Origin: Lentisphaeria bacterium | GTDB taxonomy: Bacteria > Verrucomicrobiota > Lentisphaeria > Victivallales > Victivallaceae | Direction of reading: 5' to 3' | Assembly: GCA_022009855.1 (NCBI GenBank) | Contig: CP091727.1 | Span: 744,001-808,000 of the forward strand | DNA length: 64,000 nucleotides | In this document: positions 17,518-25,716 of the stretch, in pieces | Layout of the letters: every line of letters starts with the position of its first letter | How positions within the stretch are numbered: position 1 is the stretch's first letter | Translations under genes and position numbers: made by a program | The notes under the pieces: generated by a model | The model's database searches: none | Told to the model about the DNA's origin: nothing | Seen by the model: the letters and a program-made list of their open reading frames with translations, nothing else

Positions 17518-19220
17518 ATGCACAGTTTCAAACTTTGTCTCTCGGCGTTCGCCGCGCTCTTCGCCGGCGCCGCCATTGCCGCGCCGGAGCCGACGGTCCC
17601 GGCGCCCGTCGCCAAAACGGTTCAGGCGGTGGAGACGATCCGGCCGGAAGCCAAGCCGGTTGCGGATCTGGTTCTGCCGCCGGGCATCGTCGCCCTGCCT
17701 TCGGGAGACGACCTCTTCCAGTGGTTTGCCGCTCCTGACGGGAAGAAATATCTGGTCTATGCCTGGGATCAGCCCGCGGTGGTCTTCTCCAAGACGATCG
17801 CCGACAAGCAGAAGGTCCTGCCCGGTCGCGAAGCGCTGGTGGTTGCCCCCGAAGGGGCGCAGCAAAGGCAAGCTCAAAATCACCGAAGCGCTGAAGGTGG
17901 TGAAACTCAACCCGGCTCTCGAAGCCTCCGCCATCCTGACCAAGGGAATGGTGCTCGGCTGCTTCCTGCCGACCGACATCGTCCACGACTCGGTCGACAA
18001 CAACACGCCGGAAGGCGGCACCATGCCCGGCTGGGGAGAGGCGTTCCAGGGGCTCTGGAAGAGCACCGGCATCTACGACCTCTGGCATCAGACCACCAAC
18101 GACTTCAGCAAGACCTGGATTCTCGGTCTCGGCCGCGTGCTGATGATGGCGGTTGCTCTGGTTCTGATCTATCTTGCGATCGTCAAAGAGTTCGAGCCGC
18201 TGCTGCTGCTGCCGATCGGATTCGGCGCGCTGCTGGCGAATATTCCGCTGGCGGGCATTTCCGGGCCGGACGGCCTGCAGGGGCAGATCTACAACGTCGG
18301 GATTGAATCCGGCGTATTCCCGCTTCTGATCTTCATGGGCGTCGGCGCAATGACCGACTTCGGTCCGCTGATCGCCAACCCGAAGACCTCGCTGCTGGGC
18401 GGCGCCGCCCAGCTCGGCATCTTCACCGCGCTGATCGGAGCGCTGGTTCTGACGATGATCATTCCGGGAATCGACTTCCACTTCAAAGGAAGCCGCCAGC
18501 ATCGGCATCATCGGCGGCGCCGACGGCCCGACTTCGATCTACCTCACCAGCAAACTGTCGCCGAAACTGCTCGGCGCGGTCGCCGTCGCGGCCTACAGTT
18601 ACATGGCGCTGGTACCGATCATCCAGCCGCCGATCATGAAGCTCTGCACCACCGCCGAAGAGCGGAAGATCAAGATGGATCAGCTTCGCAGCGTCAGCCG
18701 TCTGGAGAAGATCTGCTTCCCGCTGCTCATCACGCTGCTGTGCGCCTTCCTGCTGCCCGATGCGGCTCCGCTGATCGGCATGCTGATGTTCGGCAACCTG
18801 ATGCGGGAGTGCGGTGTGGTCGAGCGCCTCAACCAGACCGCGCAGAACGCGCTCATCAACATCGTGACGATCTTCCTCGGCCTCGCGGTCGGTTCGAAGC
18901 TCTCCGCGGATCAGTTCCTGTCGCTCCAGACGGTCGGCATCCTGGTTCTCGGCGCGGTTGCCTTCGCCATTGGTACTGCGGGCGGAGTGCTCTTTGCGAA
19001 AGTTATGAACCTCTTCAGCAAGAACAAGATCAACCCGCTGATCGGCGCGGCCGGCGTCTCCGCGGTGCCGATGGCGGCCCGTGTTGCCAACAAGGTCGGT
19101 CTGGAGGCCAACCCGCAGAACTTCCTGCTGATGCACGCGATGGGACCGAACGTCTCCGGCGTCATCGGTTCGGCGGTCGCCGCCGGTGTTCTGCTGAACA
19201 TGCTCAAGGGCATGATCTAA
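17518..19220 (+). CDS. oadB: Na+-pumping decarboxylase beta chain with N-terminal exported extension (two frameshifts)
   Basis: Membrane subunit that couples decarboxylation of carboxybiotin to Na+ export. The core shows GIESGVFPLLIFMGVGAMTDFG, the GGADGPTSIY motif of the conserved membrane-embedded region and NPQNFLLMHAMGPNVSG near the end. Unlike standard OadB (about 375-430 residues), this repaired protein is about 567 residues, because a signal peptide (MHSFKLCLSAFAALFAGAAIA) and a soluble segment of about 130 residues precede the first membrane helices. Single-base insertions at 17854-17857 (four G) and 18485-18489 (AAAGG) break the frame. The start lies 4 bases after the oadA stop, and the gene ends at a strong terminator. 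Confidence 0.88.
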
Positions 19221-19240
19221 ACCGGATTCCCGGAACGACG

Positions 19241-19279
19241 AAAGCCCGCGACGCAGTCACGTCGCGGGCTTTCTTTTTC
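19241..19279 (+). terminator. strong intrinsic terminator after oadB
   Basis: A 12-bp perfect stem (AAAGCCCGCGAC/GTCGCGGGCTTT, 19241-19272) is followed by TTCTTTTT. It ends the birA-oadGAB transcript. Confidence 0.9.
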
Positions 19280-19339
19280 GAACGCAACCGGATTCGTTCC
19301 GGATTCCGCGCTCTGATCAGCTCATGAAACCGGCGGAGG

Positions 19340-19837
19340 TTATTTCGCGCAGCGGGCGATGGCCACCCGGCCGGAACGCGCCATCTCGACGATGCCGAAG
19401 TCGCGAACCAGTTCGATGAAGTTATCCAGCCGGTCCGAGCGGCCGGCGATTTCAACGGCAATTTCGCCGCGACTCACCGAGACGATGGTGCCGTCGAAGA
19501 TCTCCACGAGCTGAATGAGCTGCGACTGCTCCTCCCGGGAGGCGGTCTTCAGTTTGATCAGCGCCATTTCCCGTTCGATGAACCGGCTGCCGGTGAGATC
19601 GTCCACCCGGATCACATCGACCAGCTTGCGCAGCTGCTTGTCGATCTGCTCGAGAATGGCGGCATCTCCGGTTGTGACGATCGTCATTTTCGAATAGGCG
19701 GGGTCTTCGGTTTCATGCACGGTGAGCGACGAGATGTTGTAGCCGCGGCCGCTGAACAGCCCGGCCACCCGGGCGAGGACGCCGAACTTATTCTCCACCA
19801 GAACCGATATCGTATGTTTTTCCTGATTTTCCACCAT
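19340..19837 (-). CDS. ilvN: acetolactate synthase small (regulatory) subunit
   Basis: Regulatory subunit of acetohydroxyacid synthase, binding branched-chain amino acids to inhibit the first step of valine, leucine and isoleucine synthesis. The 165 residues start with an ACT domain (TISVLVENKFGVLARVAGLFSGRGYNI) and continue with TIVTTGDAAILEQIDKQLRKLVDV and the C-terminal domain with FIERE and EIFDG. The length is normal (about 160-170). The frame is intact. The catalytic subunit gene ilvB is not adjacent, which is unusual since the pair is normally an operon. Confidence 0.93.
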   Translation of the reverse strand: MVENQEKHTISVLVENKFGVLARVAGLFSGRGYNISSLTVHETEDPAYSKMTIVTTGDAAILEQIDKQLRKLVDVIRVDDLTGSRFIEREMALIKLKTASREEQSQLIQLVEIFDGTIVSVSRGEIAVEIAGRSDRLDNFIELVRDFGIVEMARSGRVAIARCAK

Positions 19838-19987
19838 AGGAACACCCTCTCTGATTGGTATTTTCTATAACATGCCGCAACAGTCCGGGTTTGTCAATCT
19901 TTTTCCGGCAAAATCTCCCATCTTTGCCGGAGTTCAGCGGGAAGAAATGGGCCGCCCCCGGGGATCGACCCCTCTGCGGCCGACATG

Positions 19988-20028
19988 AAAATACAAAAGG
20001 ACCGGAGAAATTCGCTTTCCCCGGTCCT
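19988..20028 (-). terminator. intrinsic terminator after rpsO
   Basis: An 8-bp stem (AGGACCGG/CCGGTCCT, 19998-20028) is followed on the minus strand by a T-rich stretch running down to about 19988, just after the rpsO stop. Confidence 0.75.
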
Positions 20029-20054
20029 CTTTCCCGTTTCGGTGGAACAACCGC

Positions 20055-20324
20055 TTACTTCGCGCGGCGGATGCCGAGCGCGTCGGTGATCTCCAGATAT
20101 TTGGCGCGGTTCTCACGGGCGAGATAGCTGAGCAGCTTCTTGCGCAGACTCACCATCGCCAGCAGTCCGCGACGGGTGCTGTGATCCTTCGGGTTCGCCT
20201 TCAGGTGTTCGGTCAGCTCGCTGATCCGGCCGCTGAGCAGCGCGATCTGCACTTCCGGCGAACCGGTGTCGCCTTCCTTGCGGGCAAACTTGTTGATGAT
20301 CTCAGTTCTCTGTGCCTTGTCCAT
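20055..20324 (-). CDS. rpsO: 30S ribosomal protein S15
   Basis: Binds the central domain of 16S rRNA during assembly of the small subunit. The 89 residues match the normal length and carry the family blocks DTGSPEVQIALLSGRI, LTEHLKANPKDHSTRRGL and LLSYLARENRAKYLEI. Frame intact. It is monocistronic, with its own promoter (20417-20445) and terminator; pnp is not adjacent. Confidence 0.97.
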   Translation of the reverse strand: MDKAQRTEIINKFARKEGDTGSPEVQIALLSGRISELTEHLKANPKDHSTRRGLLAMVSLRKKLLSYLARENRAKYLEITDALGIRRAK

Positions 20325-20416
20325 CGTTTCAATCCTTTCGCTGTTTGCGTGTTCGGCAGCCGGTCCGTTCCGGACAGAGAAGCGGTCACCGCCTGAACCG
20401 TTGCATCAATTTTATT

Positions 20417-20445
20417 AACATAATCCTCCAACTGGAACTTTTCAA
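20417..20445 (-). promoter_or_regulatory. sigma-70 promoter for rpsO
   Basis: On the minus strand, TTGAAA (20440-20445) and TATGTT (20417-20422) are separated by 17 bases. The resulting leader of about 80-90 bases is the usual place for S15 autoregulation, but no specific structure was recognised. Confidence 0.5.
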
Positions 20446-20548
20446 ATTTTCCGACGGGAAAAAACGTTTTTTTCTGGTTTTCGATTTGATTTCAAGCCGA
20501 AATCATGGAACATTACACAATGACAAAACCCCGGAGAAAAATTCACCG

Positions 20549-21553
20549 ATGAAGAAGACCAGAATCCTGTTGTGCGGCTTCGGCCAGATCGGCCGGATGC
20601 TTTACCGAACCATGTTGCGCCGTCCCGAATTCGAACTCGCCGGCGTCATCGACCTCGCACCGGAACTCGCCGGCGCCGATGCCGGAATTGTCGCCGGCTG
20701 CCCTCCCTGCGGCATCGCCATAACCGCTTCCCTCACTGGAATCTCCGCCGACGCCGCGGCGGTCACCACCGTCTCCCGGGCCGACGCCTGCGCCGAAACA
20801 CTGGCGGAACTCGCCCGGGCCGGCATTCCGACCGTCACCACCTGCGAAGAACTCTTCTACCCCTGGCCGCTCCATGAAGAGGCGGCGGCGAAATCGATCA
20901 GGCGGCCCGCGCGGCGGGAGTGCCGGTGCTTCCGGTCGGCATCAACCCCGGATTCCTGATGGACTACCGCGCGGCGGTGCTCTCCGGACTCACCGGAGAG
21001 ATCACCCGCGTCCACATCCAGCGTATTCAGGACGCCTCCCCCCGCCGCCCGGCGTTCCAGAAGAAGATCGGCGCCGGACTCACCCCCGGCGGAGTTCGAG
21101 GCGGAAAAACAATCCGGACGCCTTCGCCACGTCGGCCTGCCCGAATCGGTCTACTTCCTCGGCGCCGCCCTCGGCCGGAAACTCGACGCCGTCACGGAGA
21201 CCATCGAACCGGTGATCGCGGCGAACGACCTCGACATACCTGGAGCAATTCCGGTCCGACAGGGGTGCGCCCGCGGCGTCCGCCAGCTCGGCCTCGGGTT
21301 CAGCGGCGGACGCGAATTCATCCGGATGGAATTCGTCGCCGCCATCGGGGAACCGGAATCCACCGACCGAGTCCATCTCTTCGGCACCCCCGAACTCGAC
21401 AGCGTTATCCGCGGCGGCGTCAACGGCGATCTCGGTACCTGCGCCATCGTCCTCAACGCGGCGCGCACCATCGCCTCTGAATCCCGCTCCGGACTGCTCA
21501 CCATGCTCGATATGCCGCCGATCACCGGCACCGGAATTCCTGCCGGCCGTTGA
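20549..21553 (+). CDS. dihydrodipicolinate reductase-like NAD(P)-binding protein (two indels)
   Basis: The N-terminus is a Rossmann fold (ILLCGFGQIGRMLYRTML, about residues 5-22). The block VPVLPVGINPGFLMDYR is typical of the DapB-related group that includes 2,4-diaminopentanoate dehydrogenase, and the C-terminus contains GVNGDLGTCAIVLNAAR. Indels occur near 20890 (one base missing) and in five C at 21083-21087 (one extra). Repair gives about 334 residues, longer than true DapB (about 250-270) but normal for this related group. There are no lysine-biosynthesis neighbours. A GGAG lies 12 bases before the ATG. It is followed by its own terminator. The substrate is probably an amino acid or amino sugar derivative, but this is inference. 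Confidence 0.7.
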
Positions 21554-21565
21554 CTCCTCAGGCGC

Positions 21566-21599
21566 AGACCGTCCACTCCGCCGGACAGTCTCTTTTTTT
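21566..21599 (+). terminator. intrinsic terminator after the reductase-like gene
   Basis: A stem with one mismatch (AGAC-GTCC paired with GGAC-GTCT, 21566-21591) is followed by seven T (21593-21599). Confidence 0.75.
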
Positions 21600-21605
21600 A
21601 TGATA

Positions 21606-21648
21606 AATATGTATTACATATTGATTTTTTGAAAAATGGTGTTACCTT
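21606..21648 (+). promoter_or_regulatory. palindromic operator overlapping a promoter for the FadR-type regulator
   Basis: A perfect 17-bp palindrome (AATATGTA-T-TACATATT, 21606-21622) overlaps TTGATT (21621-21626). A weak -10 (TACCTT, about 21643-21648) follows after 16 bases. The position fits autoregulation of the gene at 21677. Confidence 0.5.
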
Positions 21649-21676
21649 TATCTGCAGGAAGAAAGGGAAATCCGCC

Positions 21677-22389
21677 ATGGAAGAGACCGCACATCGTGAA
21701 TCATTGACCGATATCGCCGAGAAAAAGATCTTTCATTACCTGCGGGAAAACCGTTTCCGGCCCGGTGATCGGCTGCCGATGGAAGAAGAGTTCGCCGATA
21801 TGTTCCAGACCAGCCGCACGATCATCCGTGAAGCGCTCAGCCGCCTGCGGATGATGGGATTCATCGAATCGAAAAAGCGGCGCGGAATGGTGGTCGGTCA
21901 CCCGTCGATCTTCGAGACGATCGCAAAGGTGATCGATCCGGCGTTCCTCGACGAAGAGGAGCAGAAGGATTTCTTCCGCCTGCGGATGACGATCGAACTC
22001 GGCCTGGCCGACATGCTCGCCGAACAGCTCTCGGAGGAGGATCTTGCCGACCTGGAGCAAATCGTCCGGGAGGAAGAGACCGATCCGGCCGACTACCGGC
22101 GTTTTCTCGACTGCGACTACCGCTTTCACTCCCGCATCTATCAGGCGACGAGCTGCCGCTCCCTGGCCTCCTTCCAGCGGATTCTGCTCCAGTTCTTCAC
22201 CGATTTCGAAACCCCGCGTGCAGAGCGCGTCGAGCCGGTTTGCCCAGCGGTTCGACGATCCGGGCAGTGCACCCACCGTGACCTGCTCACCGTAATCGCC
22301 ACCCGCGATCCGGAAGCGATTCAGCGGGCAATGCGCCGCCACCTCGCAATCCATCACCCCCGCCGGTCAGACAGGTCCGAAGCCGATAG
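21677..22389 (+). CDS. FadR/GntR family transcriptional regulator (indels near the 3' end)
   Basis: The N-terminal winged helix-turn-helix spans about residues 9-75 (RPGDRLPMEEEFADMFQTSRTIIREALSRL, then MGFIESKKRRGMVVG). The C-terminal all-helical FCD-type effector domain has RLRMTIELGLADML, DYRFHSRIYQAT and HRDLLTVIATRDPEAIQRAMRRHL, including His residues that usually bind a metal. Between about 22215 and 22275 another frame has better codon usage, suggesting two compensating indels. In a run of five C near 22358, one missing base would place the natural stop at 22389; otherwise the frame runs into the next gene. The start at 21677 is chosen from the MEETAH N-terminus. It likely controls the downstream oxidoreductase. 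Confidence 0.75.
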
Positions 22390-22418
22390 AACCCGAAACC
22401 GCAAAAGGAACGTTCCCC

Positions 22419-23782
22419 ATGGCCATGAAAAAACAGCAGATACGCCCGGTAAATTCAAACAATGCGTACGACGTGATCGTCACCGGCGGCGGCCCCGCCG
22501 GAGTCGCGGCGGCAATCGCCTCCGCCGAGTCCGGCGCGAAAACGCTGCTGGTCGAAGCGATGGGCGAACTCGGCGGCACCGGCACCGCCGGAGGAGTCAG
22601 CCACTGGCTCGGAGGACGTTTTGCCGACTGCTCCGGCTTCGTGATCGGCGGCCTCTTCCGCCGCTTCGCCGAAGCCGCCGCGGCAGAGGGATTCGCCCTG
22701 CTGCCGCAGCCGACAAAAGAGGGCTATTCCCCTTCGGCTGGGACGGGAACCCCCATCTCACCGCGGGAGTTCCCTTCGACCGCTGGCGAATGAGCGAATT
22801 TCTCGACCGCCAGTGTCTCGACGCCGGAGTCGAACTTCTGTTCCTCACCCGGCTCGTCGGCTGCGCCACCGGAGGAGACAAAATCACCTCGGTCACGCTC
22901 CACAACAAAAGCGGACTTTTCGACCTCGCCGCGTCGCAGTTCATCGACGCGACCGGCGACGCCGATCTCGCCGCCGCGGCCGGAGTGCCGTTCCGGGTCG
23001 GGCGGGATTCCGACCATCTCACCGCGCCGGCGACACTCGAATTCCAGGTGGAGGGAGTCGACGAGGCGGCACTCTCCGGCTACATCAACGAACACCACGC
23101 CAACCGGATGCTCGCGGAGATCCGCCGCCTCACCGAACAGGGGATCTGGAAGTTCCCTTACGATCGGTTCATCTGCGTACGCATGCCGGAAGAGGGGGTG
23201 TTTCTGATCAACACCTCGCGGCTCACCGGCGTGAACGGCCTCGACGGCCGTTCCGTCAGCGACGCGATGGTACGCGGCAGGCGGGAGAGCTTCGAACTCC
23301 TTGAACTCATGCGGAAACATTTCCCCGGGTTCCGCCATGCGAAACTCCGCTGCATCGCCGCACTGCCGGGCATCCGCGAGACCAGGCGGATCGACGGGAA
23401 GTTCACGCTGACCGTCCGCGACCTCCGCGAAGGGACCCGTTTCGCCGACACGATCGGCTTCTGCTGCTACGGCTGGGACCTGCCGGATCCGAACCGCCCC
23501 AGCTACCAGCCGATGACCGAACAGAAGATCGCCATCCGGAACGATCTCATTCCGCTGCCGTTCCGGATCATGCAGCCGAAAAAGATCGTCAATCTGCTCT
23601 GCCCCGGCCGGGCGGTCAGCGTCGAGCGCGATGTGCTCGGGCCGGTTCGGGTCATGGCCTCCTGCATGGCGATGGGCGAAGCCGCCGGAACGGCCGCCGC
23701 CCGTCCGGAACTCTCCGTCGAAGCGCTCAGGGAGGCCCTCCGGGGCCGCGGCTGCATCGTCGATGTTCCCGCCGGACACTGA
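22419..23782 (+). CDS. FAD-dependent oxidoreductase (frameshift)
   Basis: The dinucleotide-binding fold is clear at the N-terminus (YDVIVTGGGPAGVAAAIASAESGAKTLLVE), followed by GELGGTGTAGGVSHWLGG, a pattern of the FAD_oxidored group. Later come FIDATGDADLAAAAGVPF and the C-terminal FAD-contacting block PGRAVSVERDVLGPVRVMASCMAMGEAAGTAAA. One base is missing in a C run at 22729-22732; repair joins KEGYSP to FGWDGNPHL and gives about 455 residues. In this group some members stand with sugar-degradation genes, but the substrate is not known. It lies 29 bases after the FadR-type regulator and probably shares its transcript. Confidence 0.75.
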
Positions 23783-23859
23783 TTCCGGTACAGTTATTCC
23801 GTCGGAACCGGTCCCGCCGGGCCGCTTCGACTTTTTTCCTTATTTTTCTTTTTACACCA

Positions 23860-23904
23860 TTGACTTTCCCTTTTCCCATGTTATATTGGTGATAGAGATA
23901 TAAC
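23860..23904 (+). promoter_or_regulatory. promoter with overlapping inverted repeat for cassette A regulator
   Basis: TTGACT (23860-23865) and TATATT (23882-23887) are spaced by 16 bases. An inverted repeat GTTATAT (23880-23886) / ATATAAC (23898-23904) overlaps the -10 and probable start site, as expected for an autoregulated GntR gene. Confidence 0.5.
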
Positions 23905-23918
23905 TGATTGGAATTTTT

Positions 23919-24923
23919 ATGGATTTTAATTCTTCAGCAGTGTTCCGAGAATTTCATCCTACCGGGAACGCGGGGATCCATCAGGAGCTGGCGCAGTACC
24001 TGCGGGAGAAGATCGAATCCGGCGCGCTTCAGCCCGGCGAGCGGCTGCCGTCGCTGCGGGAACTGGCGGAACTCTGGCACACTAATTTCTTCTCGGTGAA
24101 GCTCGCGACCGATCTCCTGGTCAATTCCGGTCTGCTGAACAAACAGCACGGACGGGGGATGTTCGTCGCGCCGCGGGCGGAGGGGATCCACCGGGTCGGG
24201 CTGTACACCTCGAAGCTCTACGGCAGCCGGAGCGATTTGATCGCCTTCTCCGTGCTGCGGGATATCCTCCAGGAAAAATTTCAGGCACGCGGCGTCGAAT
24301 GCGCCATCTTCGACGACTGCCGTCCAGAGGAACAACACCAGAAGATTCCCGACGCGCTGCAGCAGGCGATCCACTCCGGGCGGATTCAGGCGGTGATCGG
24401 AGTGGTCGTCCGCAGAATCGACAACAGCTGGTTCGACCGGATACCGATACGAAAAGCTTTCCTCATGAGCGATAAACAATATGATTTCTCTATTCCGGCA
24501 CAGCAGTTGAAAGAGCGTGGCTGCCGCCGGATTGCAGGAATCATTTCCGGCACACCCAGGAAACAATCCAACTTCATTCTTGCCGGCCTGCATTCCGCCG
24601 GGATCAAGATCATGCCGCGCAATCTTCGCGTCATCCGCAACGAGTCGCTCACTTCGCAGAGCTGGGGGAAATCGGCTACCGCTGCACGATGGAACTGCTC
24701 ACCACCACGCCGCGGCCGGATGCGCTCATCGTCTACCCCGACAACGCGGTGATGGGGGGCGATGCAGGCGATTCTCCACCTCGGGATCCGGGTGCCGGAG
24801 GAGCTGTTCACCATTTTCCACCGCAACCTGGAACTCGCTTATTTCTGTTCGTTTGACAGCGCATACATCGATTCGAAAATAGAAGATATCGCCGACCGGC
24901 TGATTAAAACCGTCATCAACTGA
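23919..24923 (+). CDS. GntR family regulator with sugar-binding-type effector domain (cassette A; frameshifts)
   Basis: The N-terminal winged helix (about residues 18-85) has GALQPGERLPSLRELAEL and a wing HGRGMFVAPR. The rest resembles a periplasmic-binding-protein/LacI-type effector domain (strand IHRVGLYTSKLYG; GRIQAVIGVVV; end LFTIFHRNLELAYFCSFDS), so this is an AraR-like chimera that should bind a sugar. Indels near 24660 and in six G at about 24753-24758 split it; repair gives about 334 residues. It lies directly upstream of a pseudopilin gene and a glycoside hydrolase gene on the same strand, 15 bases from the first, and probably controls all three. Confidence 0.75.
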
Positions 24924-24938
24924 AGGAGGACACGGTTC

Positions 24939-25667
24939 ATGAAACGAAAAGAAAGACAGGCATCATTTACACTAATCGAACTTCTTGTCGTTATTGCAAT
25001 CATCGCGATCCTCGCCGCCATGCTGCTGCCGGCGCTCAACCAGGCCCGGGGCGGGCCAAACAGGGAGACTGCCTTTCCCGGCATAAGCAGATCACCTCTG
25101 GTCTTCTCATGTACGCCAACGACTATGGGGACTGGATTGCGACGCACGACCTCAGCGCCGGCGGGAAAGGCCTCTATGCCAGATTCTACGACGAGTGCAA
25201 ATACATCACAAATTTCAATCTTTTTCCAATGCCCGGCGGCGCCTCTTCCTCTCGACTTCATTCACAAAGAATACACAACCATCTCCATATACCGCTACGA
25301 TCAGAAGAAAGAGTCATATTACACTCCGAAAATTCCAGATCAGGGAGATTATGCGATCGGGCCGTGGAGTGAACAGGATGCCATCTTCTATTCCCTGCGG
25401 AAAATGCGTGCCCCGACAAGGACTTTGATTCTTGCCGATGTTCGTCGCGGAAAAAAAATGGCTGAAGCACCGGGAATGGGATACTGGTGTTTTGCCCCTA
25501 CCCACGCTTACGGTCAATACAGCGGCACGATTCTCGGCCATACCGGAAACATCACCAATTTGTCCTATATCGATGGACATGCCGAGTCCGCCAATCTGCG
25601 GCAGCTTCATGAAATAGGATTCACCGTGGTGCTGACCGCGGCAGGGGATCTTCTTCCTTCCCCCTGA
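24939..25667 (+). CDS. prepilin-type (pseudopilin-like) H-x9-DG family protein (cassette A; two indels)
   Basis: A short basic leader, then FTLIELLVVIAIIAILAAMLLPAL (residues 10-33): the type IV prepilin methylation motif with Glu at +5, followed by ALNQAR. The C-terminus has LSYIDGHAESANL, the DG motif of this family. Indels near 25050 and in five T at 25222-25226 hide the middle; repair gives RAKQGDC, LLMYANDYGDWIATHD and FQCPAAP, all normal for the family. The residue before Phe is Ser, not the Gly expected by prepilin peptidase. An AAGGAGG ribosome-binding site is present. The function of these proteins in carbohydrate loci is unknown; assembly into a pseudopilus or a membrane-tethered role is possible. 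Confidence 0.85.
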   Translation: MKRKERQASFTLIELLVVIAIIAILAAMLLPALNQARGGPNRETAFPGISRSPLVFSCTPTTMGTGLRRTTSAPAGKASMPDSTTSANTSQISIFFQCPAAPLPLDFIHKEYTTISIYRYDQKKESYYTPKIPDQGDYAIGPWSEQDAIFYSLRKMRAPTRTLILADVRRGKKMAEAPGMGYWCFAPTHAYGQYSGTILGHTGNITNLSYIDGHAESANLRQLHEIGFTVVLTAAGDLLPSP

Positions 25668-25716
25668 GCAATACGGTTCCCCGACTAACAGAAAACTTTC
25701 AACTTGAGGATCATCC

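Noticed and set aside
19940..19985. tRNA-like segment with GGGGTCGATCCCC on the minus strand
   Set aside because: It lacks a T-loop TTCRANNC match, an anticodon arm and an acceptor stem of the right length; it is a GC hairpin near the ilvN-rpsO gap.
21629..23782. A single fused regulator-oxidoreductase protein
   Set aside because: The continuous frame exists only because of indels near 22358 and 22729; the oxidoreductase has its own ATG and ribosome-binding site at 22419.
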